DNA of 64,000 nt from Sinonovacula constricta (GCA_007844125.1 CM017556.1:69286860-69350859), one strand, 5' to 3'; shown: positions 37,080 through 50,462, counted from the first letter of the stretch. Notes: a model not told the origin generated them from the letters alone. Made by a program: numbers and translations.

Positions 37080-37742
37080 TTAATAGGTAAATAAGAAAAG
37101 GTCCTATCAAAATCTTCACAGATATTTAAATTTTAAACCACCTCTAGACAAATGCAAACAGGGTAAATATAAATGTCACAAAAACACGAGACTTAACACA
37201 CAAAAGTAAAAATAAATTATCAACATATGTACAGTATGTACAGTAGATAAAAGCCGCGGAAACGTAAAATTTCCATATGAGAGAGTAGTTTGAAATAAAA
37301 CAGCTCAAGCGTTGATATGTTATAAGAACAAACAGAACAGCCCAAGGGCTGATATATAATAAGATGAATTTAATGATGTCATACAATGCCATGACGTCAT
37401 ATGCCAGAAGAGTCAAAAGTGAAATGTAAAAAGTACGAAAGAAATCATCGAATTTTAGAAAACAACCTAAAAACAAAATAAAATGTAGAATTGTTAAGAG
37501 TTAATAAGTTTTGAAAAATAACATATCATAAAAAGCCGAGGATTTATCCGCAGTTGGCATATTATATATTAAAGGTACACGAAATCCCGATGTTATACCT
37601 ACTGTGCTGCAATCTCAAATAAAGGGCATGGAGACTGCCCAAGTTGTCCCACCTATATAGGACACGACTGGAGAGATGAAGAGACAAGAAATCCATCAGT
37701 GAGTATCCAATTATGGCTTTAAGTCACCGTTTTTAAAGAGTC

Positions 37743-37982
37743 TCAAAGACCTGTCCGGTCATCGTGTAATTTAAAAGCAATGCAAGTTCTTGACTGTAAA
37801 AGGGTCAATTGCAAGCACTTCAGTACACCGAAGGAGTCCCGGGTTGTAACCGTCAGCAATAAATCTTTAATAAGTTTTGTAAAGCGGTCAGAATAGTTAT
37901 TGAGACCCTTGATTTTCTTTAACTTGTATAAAACATTTCCGTAAAATGCAGGATGGCTTATGGATTTTCTTAGTGTTTTCAT
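37743..37982 (-). pseudogene. PLE C-terminal extension remnant
   Basis: The minus-strand frame reads SISHPAFYGNVLYKLKKIKG and LNNYSDRFTKLIKDLL, the conserved segment C-terminal of the RT in this PLE family. It lies about 65 bases after the end of the RT frame, out of register, and ends with a stop at 37743. The function of this extension is unknown to me. Confidence 0.6.
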
Positions 37983-38045
37983 TCTGCTATTATACTTAAA
38001 AGAAATAAAATCATTGCGGTTAAAGATTTTTGAAAACGCATTTTT

Positions 38046-38477
38046 TCATTTGTGAAAACGAAAGCTTTGCTGTAACAGTTTAGAAGAAATAAACCGGTTT
38101 CTAGCATTGAAATCTTCTACTTTAGTACAAACTCGAGCAAACATTGTAAGTTGTGATTTGTAAATACCACAGCCGGTAGCACGAGGAGAATCACCGTCAA
38201 GGTATGGATAATTCACAATACTTAAGTTGAAATCATCTCTTTTGTCATAGATTCTAGTAGAGATGTTATCATTGTAAATAGCGATCTCAATGTCTAGAAA
38301 TGCTGCATTTAAATGTCGGTTATTGTCTTTATTAAGTGTAAGTTTTGGAGAGTGAATCAGATAGATCATTTGAGAAAAGAAAAGATTTTCTATAGTAAGA
38401 ATATCGTCAATATAGCGTGACGTTAAATTGAAAGCCTCTATAATGTGGCTTTGGTAAGAAGGGGATACAGATAACAT
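38046..38477 (-). pseudogene. PLE reverse transcriptase palm and thumb
   Basis: A 143-residue intact stretch. TSRYIDDILTIEN has the catalytic Asp pair at 38408-38403. Next come KLTLNKDNNRHLNAAFLDIEI, IYDKRDDFNLSIVNYPYLDGD, TMFARVCTKVEDFNARNRF and KLLQQSFRFHK. RT would copy the element RNA at the target site. The enzyme is not functional here because the N-terminal part is in other frames. It is well preserved compared with the rest of the element. Confidence 0.8.
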
Positions 38478-38499
38478 GAAATCACATCAAAGCAGTATA

Positions 38500-38739
38500 A
38501 AAACAAATCTGCAATTAATGGTGCACAATTGGTTCCCATAGGAATACCAATTATTTGTTCAATAAAGTGTCACCGCATTTTATATAAATGTTATCTAATA
38601 GGAAACATAGAGCTTCACAAACACCTTTGCAAGTCCACATAGTACACTTTTCTAAGGAAGTTGGTAAAAATGCATTACTTTCATGACATGCAATATATAG
38701 ACGTTGTTCTCGAGCAAATGTTTTCTCAATAAGATGCAA
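38500..38739 (-). pseudogene. PLE reverse transcriptase, part before the catalytic motif
   Basis: The frame 38739-38551 contains TMWTCKGVCEALCFLLDNIYIKCGD, matching the segment that precedes the IGIPMGTN-type motif of PLE RTs. The latter is visible in the next frame (about 38555-38520, IGIPMGTNCAP), so one frameshift lies near 38555 and a stop or shift follows before 38477. Confidence 0.65.
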
Positions 38740-39299
38740 TCAATTTGGTCTTAATTAAATCATGAGGTAAAGAAGTGTACAGTTAGAAAAATCGTAAGTA
38801 TTAACTGCAGAGCAATGGAAGTTTAAAGTACGAAACTTGTATAAGATTTCTGAAGAATTTTATAGACCAAAAATGTTAATTCTGAATTTTCATACACCTT
38901 TTCACAATATTTAATAACGTGATTACGAACGGCCTTAAGGCAAGACGTAAGTAGTTTAGATATGTGAGTGGTGGTGCTTGAGCTGGCATTAGCCACGAAT
39001 CGTGACTTGTATCAGTGAAGGAAGTTTTTCTTGCGTTGATTCTATTTTGATATTGAAATTATGCATTATCTGTTTATGTTTGTCAATGTCTGTCTGAACG
39101 TCAAGGTTAGTGCTAGTGTAAGAACTGGTGGTGGATAACTCAACACTCAGTACTTTTTGTAATATAGTCGTGAGACAAAAATTATATTGCTTGAAGCATT
39201 GTCTGCAGGTACAAGTACAAATTTATCGTGAATGTTCTAGAAGGACTGTCTAGATGTTTTAAGTGATAAAAAGGTTTCTAAGGTAAACTAGAAGGATGG

Positions 39300-40120
39300 G
39301 AGTGGAAGAATTTAACGCGATTTTTTTATTATCTTAAACATGACTTTCTTCCAAGTATTAAGTGCCACTGCATCCTGTTTTCTCTCTTACACCAGCGATC
39401 GGCAAACAGATTAATTGCATCAGCCATTTCCTTGCAATAAAGGTCAAAATCTATTTCTTCTGGCAGGCGATATTTCGGACCCTTAAATAGTAATTTTCTT
39501 AATTTATAGTCATCGATGATGTTTACATCCCCAGTAATGATATGGTTAGAAGGTAAATAACCGAAAGTTGAAGTTGAACAGTTACAAGAATCTTGAGACG
39601 GATCATTCAGGTTACGGTCTGCTACAGTTATAATTCAAAATAAGACCAAGATCTCTGATGGTTTTTAGTACTTGTAACAAATCATTGCGTTTCCTTGTTT
39701 TCGGAGTAACTGGTGATTTTATTGATGATATTTTTGTCCCGAAAGATACTAGGTAAGACGATAAAATCAATCCCTTTTTTAATGTATTCGATTTTTATGA
39801 AATGTCGTTTGTGTTGGGACTGTTTATCAAACTGAGGTCTTAACGCATGGGTAGTATACTTTTGAATGATGGAAGCCACCTCATAAAAAGGATAAGTATG
39901 TAAATATATTTTATCTGCCTCATTGTCCAAAATAACTAGTAATTTCAAAGGCAGATTTGTAACTGCACAAAGTAAGGCGTGAATACCAGATCAAATATCA
40001 TGTGTGTTAAGGTCTTGAATAGAAACATTTTTCCTAAATCTGCGTTTAAGCTTATAATTTTTTTTTTAATTCCATCAGATCGGCGTTTGCGTTTGTCTTT
40101 TCAATGCCAAACTACGTTAC
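39300..40120 (-). pseudogene. PLE N-terminal domain remnant
   Basis: The frame 39948-39682 reads RHFIKIEYIKKGIDFIVLPS and IFRDKNIINK, typical of the N-terminal region in this family. Upstream pieces (about 40075-39960) include SIQDLNTHDI. Downstream, about 39545-39390, NHIITGDVNII, KGPKYRLPEEIDF and FADRWCKREN are readable after a frameshift. The true start is not identifiable. Confidence 0.6.
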
Positions 40121-41829
40121 AATAGGTGTGTTCATTTGATTGGCAAAATAATGTTACTATTCGGAAGAACATAAAAGACCATTCGTTACCATTAACTAAA
40201 GATTTTCTTTCGTCATTTACATGGAAATAAGAAAGAAATGTCGAGAAAAGCACAATACAATGTGGAAACATTTATAATCAATTTTTAGTATAACTTAACT
40301 ATTTTATACGATTGAAAATGAAAAGAACAATCATTTATGTTGGACGTAAATTTGACAGTGTTTTGTTCCATTTTATGTAAGTTTACAGAAGAAATATAAT
40401 ACCCTAGTAGGTAACTAAACTCATACAATGAGTAATCCGTCTATTATCAAATCCTTTTTGCATATTTTACATTCACACGCTTATGAAAACTCAAATGGAT
40501 GCACTTCAAAAAAGAATGATTATGAATAAAATATACATTAAACAGCAGTAAATTAAACTAACACACATGAAACAAAAATGTTATCTTAGTTCTTGTACTT
40601 AAACGGTTACATCCGGATTGAGTAAACATTAGTTTACCTCAAAATTACCAATCTGAGATAAAACGCATTTAAAGAATCAATGTGTCCTTTAAGTTACATT
40701 GAATGTAAAGTTGTAGACAAAGCCATTACAACCACTAAACTAGACGCACTGATTGTCGATAAAACTATTTTATGTAGCTGTTATTGATGATATAACATTA
40801 AGATTAAACAAATAGTATTAAAGAAGTCGTGAAATTCTATTAAACTAAGTGGAGATAGGTTTTGGAGCTAAAATCCTTTATCGTGCATTCCAGATAACAT
40901 TAACATTAGTTTTTCAAATGGCATTTGACCATTAGTGGATATACTTGCTGACTGTTTGCTTTAATTCCTCCAGACAGGAATAATATATGAGTTTATCTTA
41001 GGAGGTCATCTGGCCCATCGTCAGCTTCCTAGGTCATCGTATAAAGATTTTACAGTACATCTGCCTGTTTGAAGCATGAAATATATGTCTATCGAGATGG
41101 TATGGTTCTGGGAATTTAGTAGTCTATAGTACAGTACAGGACAGCCAAAATAAAGAATGCACATTTGACGCAATAAGCCTTCGTTAAATTGACATTATAT
41201 CGCAAATAAAACAACTTTTGCTTTTGGCAGGTGTCGAAAACACTTGAAGTTCTACGCTAAAGAACGAACTACTTTTTTAAGTTGAATGAAGTTAACGAAG
41301 CTTTTAAAGAAGAGTTCTAAATTTGTTGTCCTTTACAATATTTTTTGTTATAAATAATATATTTTGAAAAAATGAACAGGCTTATTGAAAAGAGGCTTAG
41401 AAAACAAAATGTCACAGTGTCTTCTTTTCAAACACCGTAATTATTCTCAGCCAGAGACATGGCGTTTTTTATGTTTTTTATTTAATGGAAAGAAATGATG
41501 CTAACCACTTCATGGACTGTTAAAACTTTTGGATGATATAGATCTATATTTTAATAATGCAACACAGCCTTTGAAATAATCCTGCCACTGAGTTTTTAAT
41601 ATCTTAACCAAGCATAAATTTCAGTAATTGTTTTAAGAAATTTTCGACACTTAAATTTTTATCGATTCTAATTTTGTTAAATCTCGTTAAGAAAAACCCA
41701 TGAACGTTTGACAATCTTAGTCTAGCCAAAAGTATTATCAAACCGAGACCTTAATGATCTGTATAATAAATAATTTATATAACGTTCATAAGATAATGTA
41801 ATTTTCTCAAATACAATTTTTTTACAACA
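40121..41829. other. Non-coding AT-rich DNA
   Basis: No gene recognised. Confidence 0.35.
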
Positions 41830-41985
41830 ATTAGAAAATATGGCAAAGTCCTATGAGTATTGCAACATATATCAAAATTTAAAAAGTCACAGGACAAAGG
41901 TATTCACATGCAAGCTTAATGTAAAAGTAAGAACAAAACTGTGACGAGTCTTTTAACAAAAAGAGCAATCCAATTTTGGTCCAAA
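41830..41985 (-). repeat. PLE-tail dispersed repeat, type B
   Basis: atggcaaagtcctatgagt, tattgcaacatatatc, acaggacaaaggtattcac, atgcaagc and gacgagtcttttaac match the type B tail. The core has been lost after gagcaatcc. Confidence 0.7.
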
Positions 41986-42616
41986 ATTCATATATTGTTT
42001 GACTGGCTCAAAAGAATGGATAGTTCAAACCTTTCAGTTAAAAAACTATCCAATTATAACCCAACAAAAGGGATATTTGTATTCAGTTTTATTGTGTTTT
42101 AAGCAAAAGATTTAAGAACTAACAAAACGCCTTCATTTATACATAGCTTTCCATACCTAATACATAAAGCTTATCTATAAAGCTTTTTGCAGTTCCTAAA
42201 TATGTGCGTTTGATTTACTTGCATGCAATGCATTCGAAGTTAGATTGAAATGCGGTATTGGCCGAATACAAATCCAATACGTTATTGGTTTTATTGTATT
42301 TAAGTATATTTCGACTCTAAGTGGAAAGCCAATTATCAGTGATAATTTTAAAATAACATAAACAACAACAACAAAAAAAAGAAAAAAAAGAAGGGCTATA
42401 AAGTATAAAATATATCATTCAAAACAAATCTGAAATTATCTGAGGTTTAAGAAATCTAATTAAGGAAATATCCGAACGAAACATGTTAAATATCAAAACA
42501 TCAAAAAAAGTCATACATGTTCATTTTTTGTTATTCAGACAAGCTGCTGATTAATAATTTCCTGAAGGGTTATAAGAATGAAAGGACAGAAGAAAAGTGC
42601 GTTGAAAAAGTTATGC

Positions 42617-42731
42617 TTTATAGCTATATATATTTAATTATATAATTATATATATAATTATCTAACTATAACTTTATATAACTATAACTATATAACTATA
42701 TAACTATATATAACTATAACTATTTATATAC
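42617..42731. repeat. TATA/ACTATA simple repeat
   Basis: Imperfect tata runs grade into repeated actata/taactata units. Low-complexity DNA with strong self-complementarity. Confidence 0.75.
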
Positions 42732-43539
42732 TGAGAGAATCCTTAATTATAAATCCATATTTTCTTATCGTGCCATGCAAATTATTTGGGCTTTCAGACG
42801 GTATATAAGGACTTGTTGTATCTCAACAGATGTTGAAACATCGTTTCAGTAATATATATGCCTCTGATTGTTATGTATACAGCTTCTGTAGTTCTGTACC
42901 TTAACCTGCGGATTATCTTTTTTTTCATGGTTGCTTGCAAACACTTATGTTTCGCATTAATACAAACTCTAAGTCTGTTTATGTCAGATCCCAAAGCTAA
43001 ACATGCCGTTATGAATGCTTTTGTCTCCCCTTTCGTGAAACATATTTTCATAGAAGAAATAAATAATAATAAATTATTGAAATGTTCCATCGTTGTGGCC
43101 ATTTCACGTGCATCTCTATGTTATGTAAAGCGCTCATTTAGCCCCGCTAGTATTCATATACGTACATAAGAGATCCCCTCATGATTCTCTTGCAAATTGT
43201 CTCAAATGGATAAATCGAAAGTAATATAAATTTTATCAAATAATTTTGCCTTTACATTAATTAAATTGACACTGCAAATTCAAGAGTACTTTATACGGAA
43301 ATAACTTCTAAACGTCTCACTTCATAGAGCCTGTTACAAAAGGTCAGGATATAATTCCGAAAAGGTTTGATACATTTTATATCAGCAAGACATAGTTTGA
43401 ACAAGGTACTGCATCATGGCAGTAGACTTTTAACTTCTCGCTATTTCTCCAAAATATTTACTTACGTACCTTATTTCCCTGTTGTATTGATGTTACAGAC
43501 AGCAATTTAAAGATTATGCTGAACATTGAAATATTAATA

Positions 43540-43745
43540 TTTTTTATAGCTAGTATCAACATTTCGATAAGGTGTGTTATCTTAATACCGCAAATAGCAG
43601 CATATAATTATATGATTGAAATTGAGTCTATGACAAAACATTATATTAAAAACACGGGAGAAATATCGTATTGTTGAATTTGTATCATTGTCAGTGAATA
43701 GACCTTGGTAGTTTTATGCATTTAATAAAGGAGAAATAATATGAG
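43540..43745 (+). repeat. Unnamed dispersed repeat, copy 1
   Basis: Shares with 57950-58145, in order and in the same orientation, a variant of atttcgataaggtgtg, atcttaataccgcaaa and gttttatgcatttaataaa. About 200 bases with perhaps 65-70% identity by eye. No coding resemblance. Confidence 0.4.
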
Positions 43746-45459
43746 AAATAATGGAACATATTTAATTAGAGAGTGATTGCTAGGAAGGATACTGTGAAGT
43801 GAGTATTCTAACTCGATGAAAATACGTAGAATTTACAAATTGATTTATCGTTAAACAGAAAGTACTTCCTTCAAACGTTGTTTATACGAAAACACGAAGA
43901 GAAATGTGCATATTATCAGATATATTAAAATCTGACAAAGCGCTAGACAAATGCCTCCTATATCATATAGTTTTGTGTTGTAATACATTCTCTGTAACAA
44001 TATAGGCATTCAGATCACTCCCTGATAAAACATCATTAAGAAGATTGAACGTCGTAGGTATTGCTGCTCATCGTTTTGTCAGTCACATTCCTTTCCCTTT
44101 TTCAGAAACTGGTTCATCACTAAAACAACAAAAAACACAACAAACAAACAAAACAAACAATAGAAAACGCGAAGTCAATATGGGCCCCGGATCATTATGA
44201 AAATGAAAATAACGACATTTGACTGGGTTGCTAATGGATGTTTAGTCAAACTATAGTAAGTTATGTTATTACGAAAAGGCGCCTGATTCAGTTTTATAAG
44301 TAATAATATGAAGATTAACATAGAACAAGAATTATTGTTATCTTAGAGATGGCTGATTCGGCTAAAGTTTTATATCCTTTCTACAGTGCGAATATAAGCT
44401 GAACTCCATTTACCAGATGCATACATTTATTACATTGAACTCATCTCTATAGGAATGATGAAATATCTATTATAAAAAATTATAAACAAAGGCCAATATT
44501 TTCACTATTGCCTTCAATGTTCCAGACAATCGCTTTTGCTTTGCTTTCGATGACAGAAATTTAATTTTGAAGTGCTTTCACAATTTAGATCTGTTTGTGA
44601 CTTCAAATAACGTTTTGAATATTTTATAGATTGTGCCTTATGTTTTTTGACAAAGGATCTAAAATGTATTTAGAAAAAAAGTTAGAATATTATGTTTGTT
44701 TCCAAAAACGTTTCGATTCGAAATAAAATAGTTCAATATGTACCTAAAACTTCCTTACTTCTTCTGTTATAGCCCGTAGTTATTTTTATCAGACTAAATT
44801 TTTACATGACTCGCCACTCCCGCATGCGCACAAGAAAATGGCTTTAATTCTATTTTTATTAAATTATTATAAAAAGCAATATTAACATGTTCATCCCATT
44901 TTCACAACAAGAGATGGTTTAGATAAATATAACATTATTATTTTGTCAAAAAAGTACCGAACACATAGCATATGCGGATACATTCTCTAGAATATTCGGT
45001 AATTTTATATTCGCAATATTTCAACCCATTTTAATCACTACAACATAATTTGAGTTGCCAGACAGGGTTTAAACAATTAGTATTTTTATGTGCTTTCTCG
45101 GCTTATTTTCAGCAGTAAAGGAATACAATGCTTTAAATAGATTACACAAATATAAGTATTAAATTATGTACGCTAGTGTTGGTTGTTGCTACAAAGGACA
45201 TACATACTTTGGTTCCTCAATTCCATCTTTACATTAACGGGATGATAAAATCATTTACTCTTCAAGCGTTCAATTTTTCTTCATTCAAAAAGTTCATTTC
45301 ATTTATAATCAACAATTTTTGTGTCGATCTTCTAATCAAAATAATAACCCCCTCTCTTCTAAACACTATCTAGACATTATATTTTCAATGATGTCACTAA
45401 TTTCGTCATAACTTCAAAGAAAACGACAGCGCTTGGACATTTTTATATAAAAATAGACC
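43746..45459. other. Non-coding AT-rich DNA
   Basis: No gene recognised. A caaacaaacaaaacaaac run at about 44138-44158. Confidence 0.35.
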
Positions 45460-45840
45460 GGGTTTCGTTTGATTGCTTGCATTTGAGAAACCCATCAGGA
45501 AGTGTTAGGTCAGAGCTCTTTAAACCCGGTTTAAGAACGCCAGTCGATCCATATTGCAATCAAGCCGTTCCAATGGGGTAACTGTCGGGTTTGCTCTTTT
45601 TCTTTTAAATGACTCATTACAGATTTGTTCTAATTGGATAGGAATTTTCTCTGAAAGGTTTGAACTCTGCATTCTTTGGAGACAATCAACCAACATATCA
45701 ATTTTGGTCCAAAATTTGTTTGCTCATTCTATTAAATTACTCGTCACAATTTTGCTCTTACTTTTACATTTAGCTTGCATGTGAATACCTTTGTTCTGTG
45801 CCTTTTCAAATTTTGGTCTTTGTCATATATTTTTGTTAGT
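45460..45840 (+). repeat. PLE-tail dispersed repeat, type B, with insertion
   Basis: gattgcttgcatttgagaa, caggaagtgttaggtc, cccggtttaagaacg, tccaatggggtaactg and tttgctctttttc, then about 110 extra bases, then cacaattttgctcttac and agcttgcatgtgaatacc to ttttggtctttgtcat. The insertion partly repeats the ggtccaaaatt word seen at 41.97 kb. Confidence 0.7.
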
Positions 45841-47600
45841 GAAGCACAATTTACATACGCACCTTGTTAAAGTTTTGGATAGGACAATTCAACACATGGT
45901 TTAAAATGGCCAATGTTAGTATAATATTAGACACAGGAATATTGAAAGTCAGTATAAAATTTCTGACAAAAATGTTAAATGTTATATGCAATTATTTTGA
46001 TCACTGAAAAACAAAACAAACAATGTTTAACCAATATCGACTTTAACTTTGCCAGTTTGTTATTTACTAGAAAGGCATTGGATTTCACTTATGTTTTTAC
46101 TTAAAAATATACACATATTCTGCAATGTAACAAATATAAAACATCCTAAAACATAAATGGTGCATATGTTAATTGTACGTCATCATATGAGTCCATTTTT
46201 TCATGTAAAATACATGTTTTTATCAATGGGGTACATTGGTGAAATGGCAATTATCTCCCTTGTTAGTTAATATCCGAGGTATTCCAAACAGTAGGTAGGT
46301 CCTTGTAGTTGAAATTCTTGGACTTTATCGCCTGTTCTTTTGTAGATATTGAAATAACAAACATTGAATTTCTTACGTTTGCATAAATATAAGCATAAAA
46401 TTAATGTAAATACATATAGAGATATGGTATTTTAAAAAGAAAATGGACATGTTTATTGATGATGGTTAACCTGGGTATCGTAAAAAAGGCAGAAAACCCA
46501 ATATACACTCTAAAGAGCAAAAGTTAAAAAACAGAGTAAAACAAATGAAAGGACCTACTTGCATTTAGGCTTTATTTAAGGGAGACTATTCATTAATGTC
46601 TCTCATTACATGTTTAAAGAATTTCATTTAGGACGAGAAAACTATCACGATTTACTGTACAACTATTTTCTTCTTAACAAAACTTCAAAGCAAGCAATAA
46701 TAAAATAAGGTGACCAATTATAAAGCATTGTGACTTAGAAATGGCGAAATTCTTTCAACTACAAAACTGTAGTTTTAGCATAATTTTAGAACAGAATACG
46801 TAGAAATGGAGTAACATTATCAAGTTAACAATATCGCATTTAAAGCGTCCAGAACTGAGCTTAAACAGATACATGTTTTAAATATGTGGAGAAAAAGACA
46901 ACATTTAGAAGTACAACATTAAAAGACTATATTGATGAATATTCTCTGCTTATTTTAAATCTACTAAAAGTCTTTTGCTAAACCTCCTGATAATTATCCA
47001 TGATAGGCTACAAGGTGATCGTGTGTAAATCGAGATACGGCAGAAATAAATGTTTCGCAACATATTTAACTTTCTACAAAATCACTTATCCATATCCCCA
47101 AATGCCACTGACGTCAAGTCTCATCCTCTTTCTTTAAAGTACCTCGTAAATAGGCAGTAAAACTCGATGACTGCTGTCGTGATATGTTTGAAGTATAGAA
47201 TGGTGGGAACTGACTCAACTTAAAACACAGTTAATAATTACATGGTCTTTTAGATTAAGGTATATCAATAAATTTATTTAGGCAAGGAAGAACAATATTA
47301 ATACTTGCCGAACAACAGAGTTTCAACTGAAAGAGTACATCTTTTTGTATAGCTTACCTACGTGCTAGACGTGACTAAAATACACAACTAATCATGTATT
47401 GCTGAGGGTGAAAACCTTAAATCCTACGTTGTACTGCACTGCTTTTCACTGACCCTTAAAACTTGTTTTACTTCCAAATTACACAATGGCCGGACATTGA
47501 ATCCAAAATAAAGGTTTCCAGAAGTTAGAAAACAAACGTGCACTTTAAATCTTTATAGATGACAGGTTAACACTATAAAATGGATTTGCTCCAAATTTAA
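45841..47600. other. Non-coding AT-rich DNA
   Basis: Nothing recognised. A tail-like ttggataggacaattc occurs at about 45872. Confidence 0.35.
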
Positions 47601-47634
47601 ATTATTTGGCCTCTTTGCCTTCTTAAAACGTTAT

Positions 47635-47845
47635 AATGCGGTAACTTAAAGCCATAATCTGTACAGTCACTGTTGGGGCATATAGACGTCGCTGCATTTT
47701 CATTGTATGATGTCATGAACTTCTTATTATACATTTTGTGCTGCTTTGTTGTAAACTACTCTCTTGTTTCTTATTTGCCTATTGCAGTATTGTACAGACC
47801 TTTCACCGCAAAGTATACTATGACCTACAAATCTCATAAACTGCC
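47635..47845 (+). mobile_element. PLE 3' region fragment
   Basis: acttaaagccataat (about 47645) and, after a deletion, cattgtatgatgtcatgaa, ttcttattatacat and aaactactctcttg match the minus strand of 37730-37290 in order. So this is a piece of PLE 3' non-coding sequence. The 72-residue ORF at 47673-47891 is an artefact of it. Confidence 0.6.
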
Positions 47846-48918
47846 CAGTCACACTTTAAACTCAACATACAATCATAGCAGAGGATTGTGAAAAAGAATA
47901 AAAGAATATTGTCCCTATGATTTCCTTCACGCAGACTTATAAATAAAGCAAGAAGTATTGAGCGGTTGACAACTGTTTTGTCCAGATTTATGGTTCTCAG
48001 AAGCTTACAAGCATGAGTTTTAAAAATCTTTTAGCTGAGAGGAACTTGGCAAAACGTGGAAAACATCAAATTTTAATTATTTCTTTGCCTCTGTGCCTAC
48101 AACAGTGTAAACGTTCAAGTGAAGTCTATGGGGCGAAATCTTTTACCGGAGATGCATAAGAAGACCCATTCTTGGTAACAAAGATAGTCTACTTTTTCTA
48201 AAAAAGCTTGGAAAGCTTGCTAAGTTTGGAAACGAAAACAATAAATACTAGCATTCTTTTTGTCTCTCCATAAATGGTCGCTTGAAGATGATCCTCTTTA
48301 TCTCCGAATGATGAGTTATCATGCTGATTTCAACAAATTTTTCGACATAAATATGAAAGTCATATGCAATTATTTTTATTGATTCAAACATGATTCAATG
48401 TCTGTTCTGTACAAGCAATCATCTATAATTAAAGTGAATATATGGACTATTTATTGCGGGTTAGATTATAGTTTCATAACAATGTATACTTTGTATGAAT
48501 ACAGACATATTTAACACTATACGCATATTCTTTTCACATTGATTAACCTTAAATAAGTCTGACACGACGATACATAGCATCAAACACAACTGCTCACATT
48601 AAATCTAATCAACAAATAAGTTAACTATTTCGCAGGTAACTGACATCAAACATGTCCCTTAAAAAATATGTTTATTAAAGTAAACACATTTTAAACGGTA
48701 AAGCAAAAAAACACGATGTTGACACTACTGTATGAGACAGTTTCTGAAAGGTGACCCGTTTTCTAACGCCAGATTGTTTGTAACTTTTTCCAAAGTATGA
48801 AAATTGTTATTAAATACGAAACTATATAAGTGTGGGTTTATCATCACACCGTGAAACATATTATGTGTGATCAGCTATCAAAGCAAATCATGGCAGTGTC
48901 ACGCAAAAGCTAAGATAC

Positions 48919-48921
<3 letters not shown>

Positions 48922-49002
<81 letters not shown>
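48922..49002. repeat. (TA)n microsatellite, about 40 units
   Basis: An uninterrupted alternating TA run. The two Ile/Tyr-repeat ORFs on the minus strand come from it and are not genes. Confidence 0.95.
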
Positions 49003-49004
<2 letters not shown>

Positions 49005-49599
49005 ACTTGATTTCCGTGCGTGTTGAGGTAATCAAATAAACACTGTATATACAATAATATAGATATTCCGTCTTCCTCTCTTTGGGTGCCAGAGCTAAGC
49101 GGGAGAATGGTAAAAAGTATGCAAGCGGTAATATCACTTACCAAATTCACATGAATGTATGACTGTCCAGTAAATATTTTTGTTATCCTCACAATTCTAA
49201 AAGTGCACTAAAGTGATATATCTGCAAACACAACAAATAACCCATTGGGAATGTGGATTGTCTATGAAATATTGAGTAAAACTTGCCAATCTCATGTCAA
49301 TATGATGGCTTAAGCTTTTATATTAAACTTACTTAAAGTGATGACAAATATAAATGTAAAATGATGCAGAGTACAGTCATATGTTTTATAAATGATGTTT
49401 CTAAATTGCAGCATATTTAAGAATTAAATTATCTTAGAACCGTGTAATATTTTCGTATTCATGATCACAACAATGGTACTTGTGTAGAGGGGTGGTCGAA
49501 AATATCTCCCATGCGTGTAATATATTTGGCCATTAATTTTTCCTTTCATGATTTTTACGTGTATTTCCCTTTAAGGTATGTTGATCTTTGGTACTTCAA

Positions 49600-50040
49600 T
49601 TCAATCGACAAATGAACATGATGCTACACCCATTTACACATCTCCTTTGGTGACTTGTTCGATTCTAATATTTTTAGGACAGTCTAAAATTTCGCTTAGC
49701 TCTTCTAATAAAAAATAAAAATTCTCCCTTCATAATCAATACGATCATCTTTATTTACGTCACTTCTTTTATATTCTATAGCGACATTTCTTAGTTCTAA
49801 GTATACGTCATTACTGGGACTTGTTTCAAAAAAAATCTTAGAAAGTGTGCGTAAGGGCATCATAAATTGATTTAAGCACTCCAGCCAACCCTTTTGATGA
49901 ATGACCCCTCTAAGACAGTAATGTGTCGGCTTGCTCTATTTCATATAATGTCTAACCTCAGTGTTTGTCACCTCTATATATGTCTGACATGTGATTACCT
50001 TTGCATTTACTTTTTTAAATTATGATATTTATTTTTACGA
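49600..50040 (+). repeat. Diverged PLE-tail-like repeat, type B
   Basis: ttgatttaagcactccagcc, cccttttgatgaatgacc, gacagtaatgtgtcggc and ttgctctatttcat, followed by gacatgtgattacctttgc, follow type B order at lower identity. Upstream, tgaacatgatgctaca and ccatttacac (49612-49640) match the flank of the 18.8 kb copy at about 18985-19012. Confidence 0.5.
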
Positions 50041-50462
50041 ATTTTCATCGTGATATGATCAACGAAAGAGAGTCATTCTATTTCGACTTTGTAATTTCCA
50101 ATATTTGTAATGCTAAATAGTTTTGCAAAGCACTTTGCATTTCGGCTTTATAATAAGACATATTATCTTATAGATCGTAATAATTATTGTCCAACATTAC
50201 TGGTGAAACTTTAATTTCCTCTTTGCATAGAAACGTCCGGAAAGAATGATCACTTAATAAGATGTGACAAAATATTGCATATATAGCACGTCAATTTGGG
50301 TCACAGAATGTATTTAGGAAGTCTGAACAAACGGCTTATATAAATGTTAACATTTAATGTCCACAGGTCAGCCCCTGATAGGAATGCCAAAAAATACATA
50401 TTTTTACCAACACAGGCCTTTCAGTCTACTTTAGTCTGAATTGCATTAAGCTTGATATTGTA

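Larger units (their letters stand above)
37080..40120 (-). mobile_element. Penelope-like retroelement (PLE), best copy
   Basis: Reading the minus strand there is an N-terminal domain (40120-39300), an RT domain (38740-38046), a C-terminal extension (37982-37743), a non-coding 3' region (37740-37205) and a type A tail (37195-37082). RT motifs (YIDD, then a KLTLNKDNNRH-type segment, then FLDIEI and IYDKRDDFNL) are those of the Penelope-related RT family widespread in molluscs. A GIY-YIG endonuclease was not recognised. The reading frame is broken at least six times, and the stretch 38740-39300 is particularly degraded. The repeat core is missing between the UTR and tail, unlike in the 31.2 kb copy. 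Confidence 0.75.

Noticed and set aside
37660..37720. gagatgaagagacaagaaa in the PLE 3' region as a ribozyme core
   Set aside because: The CTGA part of the hammerhead core is missing and the second PLE copy does not preserve GAAA.
42794..43169. Two opposing ORFs of about 100 residues
   Set aside because: No domain, no splice or promoter context. Overlapping opposite-strand openness suggests sequence composition and not coding.
48899..49192. Ile/Tyr-repeat ORFs
   Set aside because: They are translations of the (TA)n microsatellite.
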